Shown here: positions 15,170 to 15,242 of the stretch, piece after piece
Numbering within the stretch: the stretch's first letter is position 1
How the letters are laid out: every line of letters begins with the position of its first letter
Assembly (NCBI GenBank): GCA_027347805.1
Contig: DAIEQP010000045.1
Coordinates: forward strand, 1 to 15,242
Length of the DNA stretch: 15,242 bases
From: Ignavibacteria bacterium
GTDB taxonomy: Bacteria; Bacteroidota; Ignavibacteria; Ignavibacteriales; Melioribacteraceae
Direction: 5' to 3'
Translations under genes and position numbers: made by a program
Notes under the pieces: model-generated
What the model saw: the letters and a program-made list of their open reading frames with translations, nothing else
Told to the model about the DNA's origin: nothing
Database searches by the model: none

Positions 15170-15242
15170 ATGGCGGCTCCAAAGAAAATTAAATTGCACA
15201 ACCAGGAATTTTTGGAAATTATTTGGGATAACGGCAAAGAAA
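15170..15242 (+). CDS. DUF971-like (GBBH-like N-terminal domain) protein, start only
   Basis: AAAGG (15158-15162) precedes an ATG at 15170, and 24 codons are open to the window end. The peptide reads MAAPKKIKLHNQ then EFLEIIWDNGKE, resembling the opening strand pair of DUF971 proteins (a PKKI+L ... LEI+WDDG pattern). The family includes the N-terminal region of gamma-butyrobetaine hydroxylase and stand-alone proteins sometimes linked to iron-sulfur metabolism. Only 24 residues are visible, so the call rests on pattern memory. Confidence 0.45.
   Translation, partial: MAAPKKIKLHNQEFLEIIWDNGKE

Overview
The window looks like a low-GC chromosomal segment from the Bacteroidota/Chlorobiota (FCB) group, most likely an Ignavibacteria-type bacterium. 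Evidence: a TonB-dependent receptor with an N-terminal carboxypeptidase-regulatory domain, a HYC_CC_PP-type protein (a family I know from Bacteroidota), promoter boxes of the Bacteroidota TAnnTTTG form, and AT-rich intergenic DNA. No rRNA, tRNA, insertion sequence, CRISPR array or phage gene was seen. The lineage is inferred; no search was run.

Layout. 1-214 (-): N-terminal part of a cation diffusion facilitator. 272-1522 (-): peptidase T. 1637-2950 (+): pyrimidine-nucleoside phosphorylase, interrupted by an in-frame TAA. 3075-3458 (+): DoxX-family membrane protein. 3571-5687 (-): two-gene unit of an exported kelch protein followed by an exported alpha/beta hydrolase. 5954-7114 (+): Cys-rich DUF116-like protein. 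7124-7972 (-): two-domain GNAT acetyltransferase. 7973-8443: a long leader with two short upstream ORFs and a long hairpin. 8444-11098 (+): MgtA-type P-type ATPase, also interrupted by an in-frame TAA. 11101-11880 (+): PTS EIIA-like protein joined to mgtA. 11979-15070 (+): HYC_CC_PP protein, exported heavy-metal-associated (HMA) protein and TonB-dependent receptor, probably one metal-handling operon. 15170-15242 (+): start of a DUF971-like protein.

Three things stand out. First, two unrelated and otherwise intact enzyme genes (mgtA and pdp) each carry one in-frame TAA with the reading frame conserved on both sides; in mgtA it falls immediately after the GDGIND motif. Second, the mgtA leader holds two short ORFs with ribosome-binding sites. 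The first peptide begins with an acidic/proline stretch (MQDSDEPG), resembling the arrangement of the enterobacterial MgtL leader peptide that senses low Mg2+ by ribosome destabilisation. Its stop codon lies inside a long hairpin. Third, mgtA is followed directly by an EIIA-like protein with a conserved phospho-acceptor His, suggesting phosphorylation-linked control of the transporter.

Metal-ion handling recurs across the window: CDF efflux, Mg2+ uptake, and the HMA/receptor set. The rest is peptide and nucleoside turnover plus unassigned exported proteins.
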